A DNA stretch of 64,000 nucleotides. Origin: Chlorobiota bacterium (lineage in GTDB: Bacteria > Bacteroidota > Ignavibacteria > OLB7). Location of the stretch: NCBI GenBank assembly GCA_016788565.1, contig JAEUSP010000073.1:25246-89245 (forward strand), read 5' to 3'. Of this stretch, positions 26,942 to 35,023 are shown piece by piece (position 1 is the stretch's first letter; each line of letters begins with the position of its first letter). The translations under genes were made by a program, and so were the position numbers. The notes under the pieces are model-generated. The model searched no databases. It saw only the letters and a list, made by a program, of their open reading frames with translations, and was not told where the DNA came from.

Positions 26942-26945
<4 letters not shown>
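26169..26945 (+). CDS. DUF433 domain fused to a nucleotidyltransferase (MNT-type)
   Basis: The 258-residue product has two parts. Residues about 5-65 match DUF433 ([38 protein letters not shown]), a helix-turn-helix-like domain found in VapB45-type antitoxins. Residues about 115-240 are a small nucleotidyltransferase with G122-S123 then D133-x-D135 ([17 protein letters not shown]), the catalytic core of MNT/pol-beta-like minimal nucleotidyltransferases. A third acidic residue (ADVFLT) follows. This combination is not one I know as a named family. The next gene starts inside its stop codon (ATGA), so they are translationally coupled. A role in toxin-antitoxin control is only inferred. Confidence 0.7.
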
Positions 26946-27847
<902 letters not shown>

Positions 27848-27874
27848 AATAGAAATTGAAGCATTGCGGAAAAG

Positions 27875-27924
27875 CACACCAGCCACCAGCGCGGAAACTG
27901 AGCAACGCACTGGTGGCTGGTGTG
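27875..27924. terminator. Bidirectional terminator
   Basis: A left arm beginning CACACCAGCCACCAGC (27875-27893) pairs with 27906-27924, with one mismatch, around a 12-base loop. It separates the SEC-C gene from the convergent M1 peptidase gene. Confidence 0.85.
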
Positions 27925-27930
27925 TTCCTT

Positions 27931-30369
27931 TCACTCTACCGCATCCCCCTCCCAATCCCCTTCCAACACTTTTTCAATCACCTCTTTTATTCCCTCGGTT
28001 GTGCTGTTCTGAAGGGTTTGCAGCGCGGTGCGGAGCGCGTCGTCAAGGTGGCGGGCGGCGGCGGTTGCGGCGGCGTTGCGCACGCGGTCGGATTCATCAA
28101 CGATGCCGCGCAGAATTGCTGCGCGGGCGTTGGAGGTGGTGGTGTCAAGCGCGGATAATGCTTGGTAAGCATCGGCGCGGGTGTGGTTGCTGAACTCTTC
28201 CGTGGTGTACTGGGCCACAGCGTCAACAAACCGGGTGAATTTCCCCGCCGTAACAGCGTTCAGCCACCCTTGCGCCAGCCGTCCCCGCCTCCCTTCCTTT
28301 CCTTGCATCTCTATCAAGTATGGCTCCAACCCAGCGGTGTCGGTTGTGGCCAGCACCCCCAGCGTGGCGTTGATAACGCTGAAACTGCTGTCGCGAAGCA
28401 ACGGGCGCAGCAGCGCGGTGCGTTCTTCTTTCGGGATTATCCAAGCGTTCTCCACCGCTTCTTTCCGAACATCAGCATCGGGATCGCCAATGGCCTGCGG
28501 TAGCATGGTTGCCGCAATGGTTTCCTCCATTGTTCCAACGCGGCTCACCATCTCGCGCCGAACAAACGGCGACGGCTCGCGCCGGAACTGCTCGGCAATG
28601 GCGCGTGCGCGTTGCTCGGCATTTTTTTTTGCGGGCTTCATCCGCGATAATTCTTTGACCGCCAGCAAACGGTCAATCATTCGTGGGGCTTGAAGCTGTG
28701 CAATCAGTTCATCGGTTGTGCGGGGGAACTGGACGGTTTTCAGCAGAACATCGCCGGCATCAAAGATCACGAACTTCGGTTGCGCCGGAAGCGGGAACCG
28801 GAACGTGTCGGCAGCGTGCGCAACCCAGACGGTATCGGCCACAACGCGGTCGGCAAGGTGGAACTCTATCGGGACTGGTGCGCGAAAAACTCCGGTCAGT
28901 GAGTCCATCGTTTGCGTCTGCCGAACAATCAGTTGAAGCTGGCCCTCCTCCCACGTTTTCTCCACCGCAAGCTGCGGCATCCCCGCGCCGTACATCCACT
29001 GCTGGAAGAACCAATCAAGGTTCAGCCCTGTGGCATCCTCGAAAGCAAGCTTCAGGTCGTTCGACTCCACCAAGCCGTGGGCGTGGCGTTGCAGGAAGAA
29101 CTGGTTTGCGCGCCAGAACTGATCTTCCCCCACCAGCTGGCACAGCATCTGCAGCACCCGCGCTCCCCGCTGGTAGATGTTGGCGGTGGTTCCCTTTCCG
29201 TTGGCAATGGGGTTGCGCCCTCCCCACGTATCAGTTCCTTCGGCGGTGGTTCCTGCGTCGTACATCTCCTTGGCAAACACATCATCGCCGTAGTAGTGGC
29301 CGCAGAATCGGGCGGCAAGGTAGGTGGCGTAGCTTTCGTGAATCCAGAGGTGGCCCCAGCTTCGGTTGGTCACCAGGTCGCCAAACCATTGGTGGGCGGC
29401 TTCGTGAGCGATCAGTTCATCGGGGTTGTAGTCAATCAAGCCACGCTCATCAACCAGTGCGTAATCGTTCAGGGTGGTGGCGGTGGTGTTCTCCATTCCG
29501 CCGTACATGAAGTTGGCGATCATGATTTGCCCGTACTTCTCCCACGGGTAGGGCACGCCCAATTTGCTGGCCAGATAGCGCATCACATCGGGGGTGCGGG
29601 CAAAGGTTGGAGCGACGCGCTCTGGCATATCTGGGTAGCTCCAATACTCCAACGGAATTCCATCGGCGGTGTCGCGCGTGACCAAGTAATCGCCGGCGGC
29701 CAGCATTATCAGGTAGCTTGCATGATCCTTTGTTTGGGACCAATGCCACGTTGTTGTGCTATCGGGGTTGGGGGTTGTGGAGCGGAGTAATCCGTTGGAA
29801 AGGAGCTTCCAACCGGCGGGGATGGTGGCACGCACTTCGCTGGTGGCGCGGTCGTTGGGGTAGTCGTAGCAGGGAAGCCAGTAGCGGTTGTCCTCGGCTT
29901 CCCCCTGCGTCCAGATTTGATGCCGTTGGCCGCGAACACCCGCGTTGGGGGTGATAAAATAAAGTCCCTTTTTCGGGATGACGTTGTAGCTGATGGAGAG
30001 GGTGAACGTGTCGTTGTAGCTGCGTGGCGTGGGGAGCATCACCGTCAGCGTATCGCCGGAATGCTGGTACTGGGCTGGGCTGCCATCCACCGCGACGGCG
30101 GTGAAATTCATGTTTGCAGCCGCATCTACCCGAAGCTGAGTTAGCGGATTTCCCAGCGAGCGGATCCGGTGCTTCACCGTGCCGCTCACCTCCTTCCGTT
30201 CCAGATTGAACCGAACATCAACCGCGATATGCTGAACATCGAACGGGTGGGAGCGCGCCCCGCCAAAATTGATGTCAAAAATTGATTGAGGAATGGCGGC
30301 CTGGGCTGAAAGGAGAATGGCAGCAACCAGCAAGCCGCAGCGGAACGGGAAGGGAAGGTAGGTCGGCAT
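27931..30369 (-). CDS. Exported M1 family zinc aminopeptidase with C-terminal HEAT-like repeats
   Basis: The 812-residue protein carries a signal peptide (residues 1-27, ending AIPQ), so it acts outside the cytoplasm. The M1 hallmarks are all present: GGMEN exopeptidase motif, zinc site HEAAH at about 318-322, the third ligand Glu in HESYATYLAA about 19 residues on, and a Tyr-containing region near 420. It therefore trims N-terminal residues of peptides. The last 250 residues (LLAVKELSRMKPAKK, then VRREMVSRVG and VRKEAVENAW) form HEAT-like repeats, common in FCB M1 proteins. It stands alone, upstream of tRNA-Thr on the same strand. Confidence 0.93.
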   Translation of the reverse strand: MPTYLPFPFRCGLLVAAILLSAQAAIPQSIFDINFGGARSHPFDVQHIAVDVRFNLERKEVSGTVKHRIRSLGNPLTQLRVDAAANMNFTAVAVDGSPAQYQHSGDTLTVMLPTPRSYNDTFTLSISYNVIPKKGLYFITPNAGVRGQRHQIWTQGEAEDNRYWLPCYDYPNDRATSEVRATIPAGWKLLSNGLLRSTTPNPDSTTTWHWSQTKDHASYLIMLAAGDYLVTRDTADGIPLEYWSYPDMPERVAPTFARTPDVMRYLASKLGVPYPWEKYGQIMIANFMYGGMENTTATTLNDYALVDERGLIDYNPDELIAHEAAHQWFGDLVTNRSWGHLWIHESYATYLAARFCGHYYGDDVFAKEMYDAGTTAEGTDTWGGRNPIANGKGTTANIYQRGARVLQMLCQLVGEDQFWRANQFFLQRHAHGLVESNDLKLAFEDATGLNLDWFFQQWMYGAGMPQLAVEKTWEEGQLQLIVRQTQTMDSLTGVFRAPVPIEFHLADRVVADTVWVAHAADTFRFPLPAQPKFVIFDAGDVLLKTVQFPRTTDELIAQLQAPRMIDRLLAVKELSRMKPAKKNAEQRARAIAEQFRREPSPFVRREMVSRVGTMEETIAATMLPQAIGDPDADVRKEAVENAWIIPKEERTALLRPLLRDSSFSVINATLGVLATTDTAGLEPYLIEMQGKEGRRGRLAQGWLNAVTAGKFTRFVDAVAQYTTEEFSNHTRADAYQALSALDTTTSNARAAILRGIVDESDRVRNAAATAAARHLDDALRTALQTLQNSTTEGIKEVIEKVLEGDWEGDAVE

Positions 30370-30406
30370 GGAAATGGAGACGAATGAGAGGTCGGATCAA
30401 ATACAG

Positions 30407-30441
30407 CAATCGCCATCCTTCAGCGGGAAGGACGGCGATTG
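30407..30441 (-). terminator. Terminator downstream of tRNA-Thr
   Basis: A 15-base arm starting CAATCGCC (30407-30421) pairs with 30427-30441, with one mismatch, around a 5-base loop. On the minus strand it follows the tRNA 3' end by 15 bases and precedes the M1 gene. The following T-tract (TGTATTT) is weak. Confidence 0.65.
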
Positions 30442-30455
30442 AATGAGAGAGAGTG

Positions 30456-30528
30456 AGCCACCACACGGACTCGAACCGTGGACCTGCTCATTACGAATGA
30501 GCTGCTCTACCAACTGAGCTATGGCGGC
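30456..30528 (-). tRNA. tRNA-Thr (anticodon CGU)
   Basis: Read on the minus strand, 73 bases fold into a standard cloverleaf. The acceptor stem is GCCGCCA paired with TGGTGGC; the D arm is GCTC-AGTTGGTA-GAGC; the anticodon stem is GCTCA/TGAGC with loop TTCGTAA (anticodon CGT, reading ACG); the T arm is CACGG-TTCGAGT-CCGTG. CCA is not encoded. A TAACTTTG promoter element lies 26 bases upstream and a hairpin follows. No integrase or duplicated 3' end was found, so there is no sign of use as an attachment site. Confidence 0.97.
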
Positions 30529-30553
30529 GGATGGTTGTTTGTCAAACGGGTTG

Positions 30554-30561
30554 CAAAGTTA
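30554..30561 (-). promoter_or_regulatory. Putative tRNA-Thr promoter (TTG-n21-TAACTTTG)
   Basis: On the minus strand TAACTTTG lies 26 bases upstream of the tRNA 5' end, with a TTG 21 bases further upstream. A stable RNA gene with this element so close is good support for a Bacteroidota-like sigma factor in this organism. Confidence 0.6.
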
Positions 30562-30640
30562 GAACCTTCCAGCCCGCGAACGCAAGCGGAATATGGGATG
30601 AGATGTTTTTTTACGTTAGGGGAGCGGTAGCATCTTGGTT

Positions 30641-30698
30641 CGGTGGCTCCGCTCATACTTCGACGGGGCTCAGCATGAGCGGGGATGCTATCCGGTGG
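30641..30698 (+). repeat. Dispersed palindromic element, copy 2
   Basis: This copy runs CGGTGGCTCCGCTCATACTT onward to ATGAGCGG, followed by GGATGCTATCCGGTGG. It agrees with the reverse strand of 3001-3058 at all but about one base. It lies in the gap 30529-30815 between tRNA-Thr and terC, which otherwise holds only the terC terminator. Confidence 0.85.
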
Positions 30699-30741
30699 TT
30701 CGGCATATACTTTGAACACGAACTTGAGATGGGTCGAAAAA

Positions 30742-30780
30742 GTAACCAGCCGAAGAGTAATGTGCTCACCGGCTGGTTGC
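30742..30780 (-). terminator. Terminator of terC
   Basis: AACCAGCCG (30744-30752) pairs with CGGCTGGTT (30770-30778) around a 17-base loop. On the minus strand it is followed by a T-run (the A-run at 30737-30741 on the plus strand). It lies 36 bases beyond the terC stop. Confidence 0.8.
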
Positions 30781-30815
30781 TTGATAAACCTTGCTCCATC
30801 TCACGTTCTCCGCCA

Positions 30816-31634
30816 CTACTTCTTCCCGTTCTCCTCCTGCGCCAACGGCACTCCGGTGACGTTCTGGTGGAGGTGAACTGGCTCTGGCAGTTTCTTCCCT
30901 TTGTCTTGCTGGCGTTTTTTTGCCCACAGGTTCAGCATCTCCACAAACACACTGAAGGCCATTGCTGAATAGACATATCCCTTCGGAATTTCGACGTGGA
31001 ACGACTCGGCCACCAGCGTCATGCCGATCATCAGAAGGAAGGCCAAGGCCAGCATTTTCACGGTTGGGTGGCGCATCACAAAATCCCCCACGGGCTGCCC
31101 CGTTGCCAGCATGAACCCAAGCGAAACCACCACCGCGATAATCATCGTCTCAATCTGGATAGTTGGCTGCAACTGGCTGGTCATGCCAACGGCGGTGATG
31201 ATGGAGTCGAGCGAGAAGACGATGTTCAGCAGTGTGATCTGCATCACCACGCTTCCAAATTCGGACTTGTTTTCTCCGTTACCGTGGATGTCTTCGGCAC
31301 CTTCCAATTTGTTGTGGATTTCCTTTGTAGCCTTGTAAATCAGGAACAACCCGCCGCCAAGCAGAATCAAATCGCGCCCGGCAAACGGGTGATCGAACAG
31401 CGTGAAGAATGGCTGCGAAAGGCTGATAATCCAGCCAATGGCAAAGATCAACCCAACCCGAATAATGCACGCCAACGCAAGCCCAATCATCCGTGCCCGC
31501 GACTGTTCCGACTGCGGCAAACGGGAGGCAAGGATGGAGATGAAGATGATGTTATCAACGCCAAGAACGATCTCCATGGCGGTTAATGCCGCAAGGCTGG
31601 CAAGAACTTGGCCGGAGAGGAGTGCTTCAATCAT
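30816..31634 (-). CDS. TerC family membrane protein (putative Mn2+ exporter)
   Basis: The 272-residue integral membrane protein starts at the ATG at 31634 (MIEALLSG); a longer frame to 31754 would translate heptad repeat DNA. It has about seven membrane segments and the two TerC motifs VLGVDNIIFISI near the N-terminus and NIVFSLDSI in the middle, whose acidic residues are needed for metal transport. TerC family proteins export manganese or help load metal onto exported proteins. A yybP-ykoY-type manganese riboswitch was looked for upstream and not seen. A TACCTTTG element lies 39 bases upstream. Confidence 0.9.
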   Translation of the reverse strand: MIEALLSGQVLASLAALTAMEIVLGVDNIIFISILASRLPQSEQSRARMIGLALACIIRVGLIFAIGWIISLSQPFFTLFDHPFAGRDLILLGGGLFLIYKATKEIHNKLEGAEDIHGNGENKSEFGSVVMQITLLNIVFSLDSIITAVGMTSQLQPTIQIETMIIAVVVSLGFMLATGQPVGDFVMRHPTVKMLALAFLLMIGMTLVAESFHVEIPKGYVYSAMAFSVFVEMLNLWAKKRQQDKGKKLPEPVHLHQNVTGVPLAQEENGKK

Positions 31635-31672
31635 GCTGTTGTGATGCTCGGTTGTGAATAGGTTTCGGGGTG

Positions 31673-31680
31673 CAAAGGTA
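31673..31680 (-). promoter_or_regulatory. Putative -7 promoter element (TACCTTTG) of terC
   Basis: On the minus strand TACCTTTG is followed by GCACCCC and lies 39 bases before the terC ATG. The nearest TTG upstream is at 26 bases, which is longer than usual. Confidence 0.45.
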
Positions 31681-31708
31681 ATAGATGAAGGGGAATGTTG
31701 AGTGTTCA

Positions 31709-31802
31709 AGAGTGAAGAGTGAAGAGTGAAGAGTGAAGAGTGAAATGGAGCCAAAGCCGGAAACTCACTAATGACTAATGATCAATGGCTAATGACCAAT
31801 GA
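31709..31802 (+). repeat. Composite heptad element, family 2, copy A
   Basis: Five perfect AGAGTGA units (31709-31743) are followed by a 24-base core (31744-31767, starting AATGGAGCCAAAGCC). Then come five units of CTAATGA, TCAATGG or CCAATGA (31768-31802). The reverse complement of 56611-56698 has the same array-core-array order, with 22 of 25 core bases matching. The gap 31635-31987 is filled by this element, a palindromic element and two promoters. Confidence 0.9.
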
Positions 31803-31827
31803 CCACCACACCGCCGAATCCCGCTCC

Positions 31828-31870
31828 CCGCTCATGCTGAGCCCCGTCGAAGTATGAGCGGAGGCCACCG
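31828..31870 (-). repeat. Dispersed palindromic element, copy 3
   Basis: CCGCTCAT (31828-31835) and ATGAGCGG (31854-31861) enclose the same middle as copy 1, followed by AGGCCACCG. It sits 26 bases after the family 2 heptad element. Confidence 0.85.
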
Positions 31871-31936
31871 AACAGCCGTCCCCCGATCCCCGTCCCCCGA
31901 TCCCCGCCTTCCGCCCCCTGTGTCCGATACTCTCAC

Positions 31937-31944
31937 TACCTTTG
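31937..31944 (+). promoter_or_regulatory. Putative -7 promoter element (TACCTTTG) of the beta-helix gene
   Basis: TACCTTTG followed by CG lies 43 bases before the ATG at 31988. It is an exact match to TAnnTTTG. No TTG at the usual -33 distance was found. Confidence 0.5.
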
Positions 31945-31987
31945 CGAAGCCTGCTTGACCTTTCGTTTAACAACCGTCCTCGATGCC

Positions 31988-33490
31988 ATGAAAACTCTGC
32001 TCCTTTTTGCAATTCTTGCCTGCCCATCACTGGTTGCTTCCCGCACGTTGGAAGTTGGCCAGGGAGCAACCTACGCCAACTTGCAAGCGGCTGCGGCTGT
32101 TGCCCAGCCCGGCGATTCGATCCTCTTCAAAACCGGAACTCATGCTGGCGGCCAGTACGTGGAAGGCCTGCAAGGGCGCGCCGACGCATGGATCACAATC
32201 ATCGGGGAAGAGGAAGGGGGGGCGGTTGTGCGCGGTGGAAGCAACGCTTGGCAGCTGACCGATGCCGCATATCTGCGCATTGTTGGAATCAGCTTCGGCG
32301 GGCAAACCGGAAACGGGCTGAACCTTGACGATGGAGGAAGCTACGACACCCCCGCGCACCACATTATCATCGAACGCTGCACCTGGTTGGATATCAACGC
32401 CACCGGAAACAACGACCTTCTGAAGATGTCCGGCATTGATAGCTTTCAGGTTCGCGATTGCACCTTCCAGAACGGCGCGGCCGGCGGCAGCATGATTGAT
32501 ATGGTTGGATGCCACCAGGGGAGTTTTCTTCGCAATCGGTTCCAGAATGCCGGGTCCAACTGCATCCAAGCAAAAGGGGGAACAAGCGATATCCGAATTG
32601 AAGGGAACACGTTTGTGGAGGGGGGGGCGCGTGCAATCAATATCGGCGGGAGCACCGGCCTTCAGTTCTTCCGCCCGTTGGGGATCAACTATGAGTCGGC
32701 ACGGATCAAGGTCTATAGCAACGTTTTTGTTGGTGCCGATGCAGCGGTGGCGTTTGTTGGAACCGTCAACAGCGAAGTGGTGAACAACACCATCTATCTG
32801 CCAAAACGCTGGGCCGCCCGCATCCTTCAGGAGACCACCGACGCTGCGTTTCTGCAGTGTGGCGATAACTCATTCCGCAACAACCTTGTGGTGGTTGGGA
32901 ACGTGGCGGCGAACCCAACATTCAACATTGGCGGGAACACACGCCCGGGGACGTTCACGTTCAACAACAACCTTTGGTTCAATGCCGAGAACGGAAGCTG
33001 GAACGGCCCAAACCTTCCCGCCGCGGAATCGAACGGCATCATCAGCCGCGATCCTTTGCTGGCGGCTCCCCCGTCCGATTTCACCCTGCGGGCTGCTTCG
33101 CCGGCTATCGGCGCAGGGCTTGCGGTGGATCAGCCAACCCATGATTACAACGGCCGCCCCTTCCTCACCAACCGCTCCATCGGCGCGGTGGAAGGGGGAA
33201 GCAGCACAACCTCCGTTGCCGCCGCAAGCCAGCCGGAAACGGAGTTGCAGTGTGAGGTGATTGCAACCTCCAATCACGTTGCGGCGGCTGTCCAGCTATC
33301 ACGTTCCGGCCCGGTAGAGTTTTCGCTGTATGATGTTCGCGGGGAATCAATCTGGCGGCATCACGCCCAACTGCCCAGCGGCCAAACAACGCTGCAACTC
33401 CCGCTTGACGAATCCCCAAGCGGGTTCTACCTGCTGGTTGTTCAGTTCGGGAGCCGGGTTGTGGTGAAAGAGGTGGGCGTTAGTCAGTAG
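31988..33490 (+). CDS. Secreted right-handed parallel beta-helix protein with T9SS-like C-terminus
   Basis: The 500-residue product starts at the ATG at 31988 with a signal peptide (MKTLLLFAILACPSLVAS). Residues about 25-400 are beta-helix-like: TYANLQAAAAVAQPGDSI, HHIIIERCTWLDINATGNN, VRDCTFQNGAAGGS, IRIEGNTFVEGG, NSEVVNNTIYLP. This is the coil seen in pectate-lyase-like and right-handed beta-helix (DUF1565-type) proteins. The last 80 residues (FSLYDVRGESIWRH, GFYLLVVQFGSRVVVKEV) match T9SS sorting domains. It is probably a cell-surface polysaccharide-binding or -degrading protein; no catalytic residues can be assigned. The stop codon lies inside a heptad array. Confidence 0.8.
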   Translation: MKTLLLFAILACPSLVASRTLEVGQGATYANLQAAAAVAQPGDSILFKTGTHAGGQYVEGLQGRADAWITIIGEEEGGAVVRGGSNAWQLTDAAYLRIVGISFGGQTGNGLNLDDGGSYDTPAHHIIIERCTWLDINATGNNDLLKMSGIDSFQVRDCTFQNGAAGGSMIDMVGCHQGSFLRNRFQNAGSNCIQAKGGTSDIRIEGNTFVEGGARAINIGGSTGLQFFRPLGINYESARIKVYSNVFVGADAAVAFVGTVNSEVVNNTIYLPKRWAARILQETTDAAFLQCGDNSFRNNLVVVGNVAANPTFNIGGNTRPGTFTFNNNLWFNAENGSWNGPNLPAAESNGIISRDPLLAAPPSDFTLRAASPAIGAGLAVDQPTHDYNGRPFLTNRSIGAVEGGSSTTSVAAASQPETELQCEVIATSNHVAAAVQLSRSGPVEFSLYDVRGESIWRHHAQLPSGQTTLQLPLDESPSGFYLLVVQFGSRVVVKEVGVSQ

Positions 33491-33531
33491 TCATTGGTCA
33501 TTAGTCATTGGCTATTGGCTATTGGTCGGTG
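33483..33531 (+). repeat. Heptad array (GTCATTR)n overlapping a stop codon
   Basis: Seven consecutive 7-base units run GTCAGTA, GTCATTG, GTCATTA, GTCATTG, GCTATTG, GCTATTG, GTCGGTG. The array starts in the second-last codon of the beta-helix gene, so the TAG stop (33488-33490) lies at the join of the first two units. This is the same relation as at 11939. Confidence 0.85.
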
Positions 33532-33546
33532 GTTGGTTTTCTATTA

Positions 33547-33566
33547 CTCCGTGCTTCAGCGCGGAG
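33547..33566 (+). terminator. Possible terminator hairpin after the beta-helix gene
   Basis: CTCCGTGC (33547-33554) pairs with GCGCGGAG (33559-33566), with one G-T pair, around a TTCA loop. It has no clear T-run. The gap 33491-33897 also holds heptad arrays, a palindromic element and a promoter-like site, and no gene that can be supported. Confidence 0.4.
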
Positions 33567-33708
33567 ATTGCGTGCCACCTTACTTCCACTCTTCCGTTCC
33601 TTCTTGGCTTTGGCTCCCTCTCCCAGCCAGCGAATGTGAGGCAACCAGCACCTCCACCCATTTGGGAGAGGGCGGGGGGTGAGGGCAGGCAGCGGCGGGG
33701 GCCCGGTT

Positions 33709-33752
33709 CGGTGGCTCACGCTCATACTTCGACGGAGCTTCAGCATGAGCGG
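33709..33752 (+). repeat. Dispersed palindromic element, copy 4 (diverged)
   Basis: CGGTGGCTCACGCTCATACT at the start and CAGCATGAGCGG at the end frame the usual middle with small changes (an extra A in the left arm, GAGCTT instead of GGGCT). It is the most diverged of the four copies. Confidence 0.75.
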
Positions 33753-33797
33753 CGGGCTACTTTCGTGGTTGGTTTGGCATCGTCCACTCTCCCCATC

Positions 33798-33832
33798 TCA
33801 CTCTTCACCCCTCACTATTCACTCTTCAATCT
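33798..33832 (+). repeat. Degenerate heptad array (TCACTCT)n
   Basis: Five units (TCACTCT, TCACCCC, TCACTAT, TCACTCT, TCAATCT) are the reverse-strand form of the AGAGTGA array. It ends 14 bases before the TACATTTG element of the next gene. The GGCTTTGGCT at 33606-33615 resembles part of the family 2 core, but array and core are far apart here. Confidence 0.65.
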
Positions 33833-33845
33833 TCCCTCAACTCCG

Positions 33846-33853
33846 TACATTTG
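33846..33853 (+). promoter_or_regulatory. Putative -7 promoter element (TACATTTG) of the DHS-like gene
   Basis: TACATTTG followed by CCC lies 45 bases before the ATG at 33898 and matches TAnnTTTG exactly. No clear -33 element is visible. Confidence 0.5.
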
Positions 33854-33897
33854 CCCAGCGTTCAACCTATCTCACACAACCCAGAAACCGCTCAATC

Positions 33898-34917
33898 ATG
33901 CAGCATACACGCGAAGAATACCTCCAGAAAAAAATTGCCCCAGTTTCCCCACGGGATGTCAGCAGTGTCAACGATTTGCTGGTGCGGCTTGGCGGCTGCT
34001 CCTTCCAGGGGCGCGCCCTTAGCCGGTGCCTTGATGTGCTGGAAAACATGGTTCGGGACGAAGAGTGCATGATTATCATGACCCTTGCCGGCGCAATGGT
34101 CCCCGGCGGGATGGAGGAAGTGGTGACGCAGTTCATCGAGCATGGAATTATTGACGCGCTGGTCAGCACCGGGGCCAACATGAGCCACTCGATGGTAAAC
34201 CACGCCGACCCAGAAAATCAGGGGCATTTTGTTGGAGCCACATCGGTGAATGATGCCGAACTGTACGAGCATCACATCAACCGAATCTACGACACCTTCT
34301 TGCCGGAGGACGGTTACCACAAAGGTGAGGTTCTGCTGGAGGCGATCCTGACGAAGTATTTTGCCGACAACAACATTGACCCGCTTCAGCCCTGGTTTGT
34401 GCGTCCGCAGGAATTATTCCGCATCACCGGGTTGGCGCTGGACGGGATCGGGAAGCGGGGAATCCTTGCGGCTGCGGCGCGCCACAACGTCCCCATTTAC
34501 TGCGGCGCAACCACCGACAGCGAGTACGCGCTGAACCTTGTGAAATACAACCTGCGGAACAACTGGAAAATCGTGCTGGATGAGCTTGCCGACGTGCAAG
34601 TATTTGCCCAAAGCCTTCTGGCAAAAGAGCGTGGGGGGACGCTGATTATTGGTGGTGGTGTCCCGCGCAACTGGGCGCAGCAGGCATGGCCGTTGTTGGA
34701 GATGACCGGAGCCACCGAACGCCACGGCTACGACCGCACCGTGCGCATTTACACCGATTCGCCAAGCTGGGGCGGGCTTAGCGGTTGCACCATCAGCGAG
34801 TCGGTAAGCTGGGGGAAATACACCGAAAACGCCGTCTCCGCCGAAGTCCAATGCGATGCCACCATCGCGCTGCCGATGCTGGCAGTGGGGTTGTTTGAGA
34901 GGTTGGGGATTAAGTAA
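33898..34917 (+). CDS. Deoxyhypusine synthase-like family protein
   Basis: The 339-residue product matches deoxyhypusine synthase. It has the NAD-binding TLAGAMVPGGM and STGANMSHSM segments, the substrate region HINRIYDTFLPE and the active-site lysine context ESVSWGKYTENAVSAEV near the C-terminus. In eukaryotes this lysine takes the aminobutyl group of spermidine and passes it to eIF5A. Bacteria lack eIF5A hypusination, and bacterial homologues are thought to use other acceptors (for example homospermidine-type synthesis). The natural substrate here is unknown. The ATG at 33898 is chosen because the upstream part of the frame translates repeat DNA. No polyamine genes are adjacent. Confidence 0.9.
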   Translation: MQHTREEYLQKKIAPVSPRDVSSVNDLLVRLGGCSFQGRALSRCLDVLENMVRDEECMIIMTLAGAMVPGGMEEVVTQFIEHGIIDALVSTGANMSHSMVNHADPENQGHFVGATSVNDAELYEHHINRIYDTFLPEDGYHKGEVLLEAILTKYFADNNIDPLQPWFVRPQELFRITGLALDGIGKRGILAAAARHNVPIYCGATTDSEYALNLVKYNLRNNWKIVLDELADVQVFAQSLLAKERGGTLIIGGGVPRNWAQQAWPLLEMTGATERHGYDRTVRIYTDSPSWGGLSGCTISESVSWGKYTENAVSAEVQCDATIALPMLAVGLFERLGIK

Positions 34918-34969
34918 CAGGGGGGAGTGATTTATAGGGCAGATGGATTTCGTGTTAGGATTACTGGGT

Positions 34970-34992
34970 ATAGTGTGCTATCATTGCTATCA
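34970..34992 (+). promoter_or_regulatory. Candidate operator upstream of the C5 methylase
   Basis: ATAGTGTGCTAT (34970-34981) is an inverted repeat. GCTATCA occurs twice (34977-34983 and 34986-34992) with 9-base spacing. It lies 32 bases before the methylase ATG. Ribbon-helix-helix proteins commonly bind such closely spaced repeats, and the methylase has an RHH-like N-terminus, so autoregulation is possible. This is inference. Confidence 0.35.
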
Positions 34993-35023
34993 CTTTTTCC
35001 CAGCGAACCAATATCACGACGGC

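Noticed and set aside
30456..30528. tRNA-Thr as an attachment site for an integrated element.
   Set aside because: There is no integrase gene, no duplicated 3' end and no foreign-looking composition next to it.
31635..31987. A manganese (yybP-ykoY) riboswitch upstream of terC.
   Set aside because: The leader between TACCTTTG and the ATG is only 39 bases and lacks the conserved loops; the rest of the gap is repeat DNA and a promoter for the divergent gene.
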